Below, piece after piece: positions 62,636 through 64,000 of a DNA stretch of 64,000 bases. A program made the translations under genes and the position numbers. The DNA is from Trebouxia sp. TZW2008 (lineage: Eukaryota; Chlorophyta; Trebouxiophyceae; Trebouxiales; Trebouxiaceae): contig BDIU01000148.1 of NCBI GenBank assembly GCA_002118135.1, positions 186,001 to 250,000 on the forward strand. The letters run 5' to 3'. The number at the start of each line of letters is the position of its first letter. The stretch's first letter is position 1. The notes under the pieces are model-generated. The model was not told where the DNA came from and did no database searches. It saw nothing but the letters and a program-made list of their open reading frames with translations.

Positions 62636-64000
62636 ATGCTCTTGCTATTCGAGACCGCCGCTGGCTATGCGTTGTTCAAGGTCTTGAAGGAGGGAAAGCT
62701 GCAAGAAGCTGAGGTAAGACATTCTAGCCGTTTAAGCTCTGAATACTGAGTTGCAGCTGCACAATCTCGCAGCATGCATCAGGCAGGACAAGGCTGCTCT
62801 CAGCTGTTGAGACTGGTCGCGATTCGCACTGTGTTGAACCGCAGGACCTGTCCAAGGACTTCAGCAGTGCAGAGGGTGCACAGAAGATTGTCAAGCTCAA
62901 GGCTTTCAGCAAGTTTGACAACACAACAGAAGCTCTAGCAGCAGCAGCAGCACTGGTGGACAGCAAGCTTAGCAAAGGTGCCTCAGCTACCCATGCATTG
63001 ATTGCCCAGTCCAGATGGTCTATAACGTTTGAAATCTTGCCGATGTAGTATCGGTGGCCATCAAAGCCAGCAGCACACCACAGCTCAGCAGCATTCTGCT
63101 GTCCCTTGCAGGTCTCAAGAAGTTCCTAAAGAAGAATGCTGAAGGGGACACACTTGCTGTGCTGGACTCAAAGCTGGGCAGCATCATCAAGGAGAAATTG
63201 GACATTCCCTGCATTTACAGGTGCAGCCTCAACAGCCCGCAACAGTCACGCAGACATCTTTTGCTTTTTGCTGTTTGACTGGGGTCAGCAGCAGGCATCG
63301 CAGCCCACATTGCAGTTGTGCACTCTTTCCAATTGTTCACACTGCTGAAGCTGAAGTCAGTAGTCATGTTTGCAACCAGCAGATTGTGCTGTGGCAAGGA
63401 CACAGGCATCAGTGAACAAGCTGCAGTGTAGTCATACTTGCTCTGTTTGTCACCCACTCACATGAGGTTTGCCTTGCAGCAATGGAGTCATGGAGATGAC
63501 TCGTGGCATCAGAAGTCAACTTCAAGGCCTTATCAGGTATACAATGGCTCAAATGTATTGGCTGCATGCACTGCTGTACTCATCTGTGATCAAGCAGCAA
63601 GTGCTACGCTCAGCTAGTTGATGCCCACGATTGTTCAAGGCCGCAAATGCGTGTTGCAGATTGTGCAATGCATCATCACTATCATGTCTATGCTTTTTGC
63701 GTGGGGGTTCAGGACTCAGCTGGGTGCAAATGAGCTGCCTTCAAACATTTCTGTCCAAAGCCACCTTGCGGCAAAGCACCTGGAAGCTGAACTCGCTCAA
63801 ATCTTTGCACCCACAATCTTGTTATGCCGACGCTCAATAGCCCACAATCCACTTGCTTGCAAATCATTGACCAGCTTCTGCACTCTGCAGTGGTCTGGCT
63901 GGGCAGGATCTGACTCCCATGTCACTGGGGCTGAGTCACAGTCTGTCACGCTACAAGCTCAAGTTCAGCCCAGACAAGGTACACAGGCACATTCCACTGA
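62636..64000 (+). CDS. NOP58: NOP58, box C/D snoRNP core protein, 3' end outside the window
   Basis: Core protein of box C/D snoRNPs that guide 2'-O-methylation of rRNA in the nucleolus. Exons are 62636-62713 ([20 protein letters not shown]), 62845-62977 ([20 protein letters not shown]), 63112-63220 ([34 protein letters not shown]), 63480-63536 ([18 protein letters not shown]) and 63891-63978 ([20 protein letters not shown]). All joins keep frame. The NOP domain and KKE/D tail would lie beyond the right edge. The order and spacing of the conserved blocks match NOP58 rather than NOP56. Confidence 0.95.

Overview
This is nuclear DNA of a eukaryote, almost certainly a green alga (Viridiplantae, probably a chlorophyte). 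Nearly every recognisable protein is split by GT-AG introns of about 100 to 800 nt. The gene set includes a sterol C-24 methyltransferase, a plastid-type SecE with transit peptide, a DUF1995 plastid protein, a plant-type RHD3/SEY1 GTPase, a GT71 glycosyltransferase, NOP58, a p68-type DEAD-box helicase, a Cdh1/FZR activator, ubinuclein and a bZIP factor. No bacterial features, CRISPR arrays, rRNA or tRNA genes were seen. The identification rests on reading proteins by eye; no search was run.

Layout, left to right: (-) CDKL-family kinase running off the left edge (1-5749); (+) sterol methyltransferase (6168-8135); a (+) orphan terminal exon (9049-9152); (-) J-domain protein (9252-12032); (+) Cdh1/FZR WD40 APC/C activator (12912-15251); (-) DEAD-box RNA helicase (16117-20177); (+) plastid SecE (20458-21511); (-) double NTF2/SnoaL-like protein (22222-25408); (-) HARE-HTH-like nuclear protein (26637-about 30811); (-) ubinuclein, HIRA-complex subunit (about 32356-37952); (+) DUF1995 plastid protein (38466-41154); (-) GT71 glycosyltransferase (42363-45117); (-) bZIP factor (45927-50530); (+) small two-helix plastid protein (50853-51737); (-) RHD3/SEY1 atlastin-like GTPase (52284-62317); (+) NOP58 running off the right edge (62636-64000).

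Six pairs are head-to-head across gaps of about 280 to 880 bp. Those gaps and first exons are visibly rich in CpG, while introns and gene ends are poor in CpG and rich in TG/CA, as expected with cytosine methylation and protected bidirectional promoters.

The most unusual property is that the long genes carry 'exon echoes': tandem, decaying copies of an exon edge plus adjoining intron. They occur in the kinase, J-protein, HARE-HTH gene, ubinuclein, DUF1995, bZIP and RHD3 genes. The clearest is an exact 89-bp-period array in the bZIP gene, in which each unit carries a splice donor that decays with distance from the true exon. There are also a TA-flanked MITE, a SINE-like dispersed repeat with a (GAAT)n tail, a dispersed hairpin element, a 53-bp minisatellite, simple repeats and at least three apparent GC-AG introns.

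The genes form no single pathway. They are housekeeping and regulatory genes: cell-cycle control (FZR, kinase), chromatin (ubinuclein, HARE-HTH), RNA and ribosome biogenesis (helicase, NOP58), plastid biogenesis (SecE, DUF1995, two-helix protein), and ER shape, sterols and glycans (RHD3, SMT, GT71).
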